NCBI GenBank assembly: GCA_965651325.1
Contig: CBFGSB010000178.1
Coordinates: forward strand, 1 to 6,041
Source: IDS-8 sp965651325
GTDB lineage: Bacteria; Pseudomonadota; Gammaproteobacteria; Steroidobacterales; Woeseiaceae
Direction of reading: 5' to 3'
DNA: 6,041 bases
Part shown: positions 5,027 through 6,041 of the stretch, piece after piece
Position numbering within the stretch: position 1 is the stretch's first letter
How the letters are laid out: every line of letters begins with the position of its first letter
Position numbers and translations under genes: made by a program
The notes under the pieces: model-generated
The model's database searches: none
Seen by the model: the letters and a program-made list of their open reading frames with translations, nothing else
What the model was told of the DNA's origin: nothing

Positions 5027-6041
5027 GGGTGCCGCTTCTCGTAGCGTTTGTGGCCGATGATGCGCGGCCGCGTCAGGTGGTCGATCGCGGGCGCCGCCAT
5101 GTTCATCAGGAGCACGGCGAACGCGACGCCGTCGGCGTAGCTGCCCCAGCGCCGTATCGCGTAGATCAAAAGGCCGATGCCGAAACCGTACACGAGGCGA
5201 CCGCGCGGGCTCGTGGCCGCCGTAACGGGATCGGTGGCGATGAAAAACGCACACAGGATCGTGCCGCCGCTGAACAGGTGAAAGCCGGGGCTCGGGTGCA
5301 CGCCGCTGCTGAGGAAGTACACGAGCCCGGACGGCAACAGCACTCCCGCGAGCACGCCGGCCGGGATCTGCCAGCGAATGATCTTTTGCAGCAGGAGCCA
5401 GGCGCCGCCGATGGCGATGAAGTTGCCGATCCATTCCCAGCCGCGGCCGCCGAAGTCGCCCATTCTCGGGTTGCTGTAGATTTCGCGGAAGGCCTGCATC
5501 CCGGCCAGTTCCGTTTTCACCGCGTTCAGCGGCGTCGCGCGGGTGATGGCGTCCCAGTCCAGGTAGGTGGGCATCGCGCCGGTCAGCGTGTAGCGCGCCG
5601 TTTCGTAGAACGTCATGTAGTGGTAGTCGATATCGCCGATCCTCGGCGCCGGCCACATGCTCATGTAAACGGGGAAGGCCACGAGCGCGACGACGTAGCC
5701 GGCCATCGCCGGGTTGAACACGTTGAAGCCGAGTCCGCCGTACAGGTGCTTCGCGCCCACGACAGCGAACAGCGCAGCGGTTCCGGTGACCCACCACGGC
5801 GTCAGGGGCGGCAGCGAGAACGCCAGCAGGGTCGCGGTCACCATGGCGCTGAAATCGAGCAGGGCGGGCTCTATGGGCTTGCCGCGCACGCGCCGCATGA
5901 CCGCCTCGCCCGCGGCGCAGAAGAGCGCGGCAAAAAACAGGTTGAGAATGAATCCCGTGCCGAAGAACCAGACGTAAGCCAGCGCCGCGGGAACGAGGGC
6001 GTACAGCACCTGGCGCATCGTGCCGCCGACGTCGTTCGGCG
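5023..6041 (-). CDS. rnfD: Rnf electron-transport complex, membrane flavoprotein subunit RnfD (RsxD), 5' end missing
   Basis: This is a polytopic membrane subunit with covalent FMN, homologous to NqrB. It is collinear with E. coli RsxD: LTPWWVTGTAALFAVVGAKH, LYGGLGFNVFNPAMAGYVV, SGGTILCAFFIATDPVTAAT and SYADGVAFAVLLMN all match. The predicted FMN-bearing Thr lies in DAITRATPL (codon 5533-5535), aligning with Thr187 of E. coli in DGISQATPL. An ATG is present at 6016-6018, but the family sequence continues upstream of it: codons 6039-6019 read PNDVGGT without a stop, corresponding to the E. coli segment before RIMLLVLLAAVPG. The ATG is therefore internal, and about 15-20 N-terminal residues are beyond the right edge. 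About ten hydrophobic segments can be recognised. rnfA, rnfB and rnfC would be expected next to the right, outside the window; any promoter or SoxR-related control lies there too. Confidence 0.96.
   Translation of the reverse strand, partial: PNDVGGTMRQVLYALVPAALAYVWFFGTGFILNLFFAALFCAAGEAVMRRVRGKPIEPALLDFSAMVTATLLAFSLPPLTPWWVTGTAALFAVVGAKHLYGGLGFNVFNPAMAGYVVALVAFPVYMSMWPAPRIGDIDYHYMTFYETARYTLTGAMPTYLDWDAITRATPLNAVKTELAGMQAFREIYSNPRMGDFGGRGWEWIGNFIAIGGAWLLLQKIIRWQIPAGVLAGVLLPSGLVYFLSSGVHPSPGFHLFSGGTILCAFFIATDPVTAATSPRGRLVYGFGIGLLIYAIRRWGSYADGVAFAVLLMNMAAPAIDHLTRPRIIGHKRYEKRHP

Noticed and set aside
5027..5797. 257-codon upstream extension of rnfG
   Set aside because: It overlaps rnfD out of frame and reads as Arg/Pro-rich noise; RnfG homology and the membrane helix begin at the GTG at 5026.
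6016..6018. ATG as the start of rnfD
   Set aside because: The frame stays open to the right edge and the upstream codons match the position of the conserved RnfD N-terminus, so the gene is truncated by the window rather than starting here.

Overview
The window is GC-rich bacterial DNA, almost entirely coding, and fits a chromosome segment of a gammaproteobacterium. The main reason is the gene order rnfD-rnfG-rnfE-nth, which is the end of the rnf/rsx operon as known in Escherichia coli and relatives, followed by a DUF1841 gene. Protein details agree: Nth matches E. coli endonuclease III residue for residue at its catalytic and Fe-S positions. GC content was judged by eye, and species cannot be named.

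Layout, left to right. Positions 1-383 (+) hold the C-terminal part of a dihydrolipoamide dehydrogenase (E3), cut by the left edge. Positions 457-822 (+) encode a small stand-alone HExxH protein resembling DUF4157/minigluzincin metallopeptidases. It converges on a long minus-strand block. In transcription order (right to left) that block is rnfD (5' end outside the window), rnfG, rnfE, nth, a DUF1841 gene, then after a 60-base gap a DUF692/MNIO gene (bufB/hvfB-like) and a DUF2063 gene (bufC/hvfC-like). There is no tRNA, rRNA, insertion sequence, CRISPR array or other clear mobile element, and no gene-free stretch longer than 80 bases.

How the genes work together. RnfD, RnfG and RnfE are membrane subunits of the Rnf electron-transfer complex; the covalent FMN sites of RnfD and RnfG and the membrane Fe-S cysteines of RnfE are visible. 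Nth is a [4Fe-4S] DNA glycosylase/AP lyase coupled to this operon, and DUF1841 overlaps it by four bases. The bufB/bufC pair is the modification machinery for cysteine-containing precursor peptides (bufferin type), but no precursor gene is present beside it. The points most worth a second look are this precursor-less pair, an inverted repeat that encloses the bufB start codon, the small metallopeptidase-like protein, and the fact that all seven gene starts visible in the window appear to be GTG or TTG rather than ATG.
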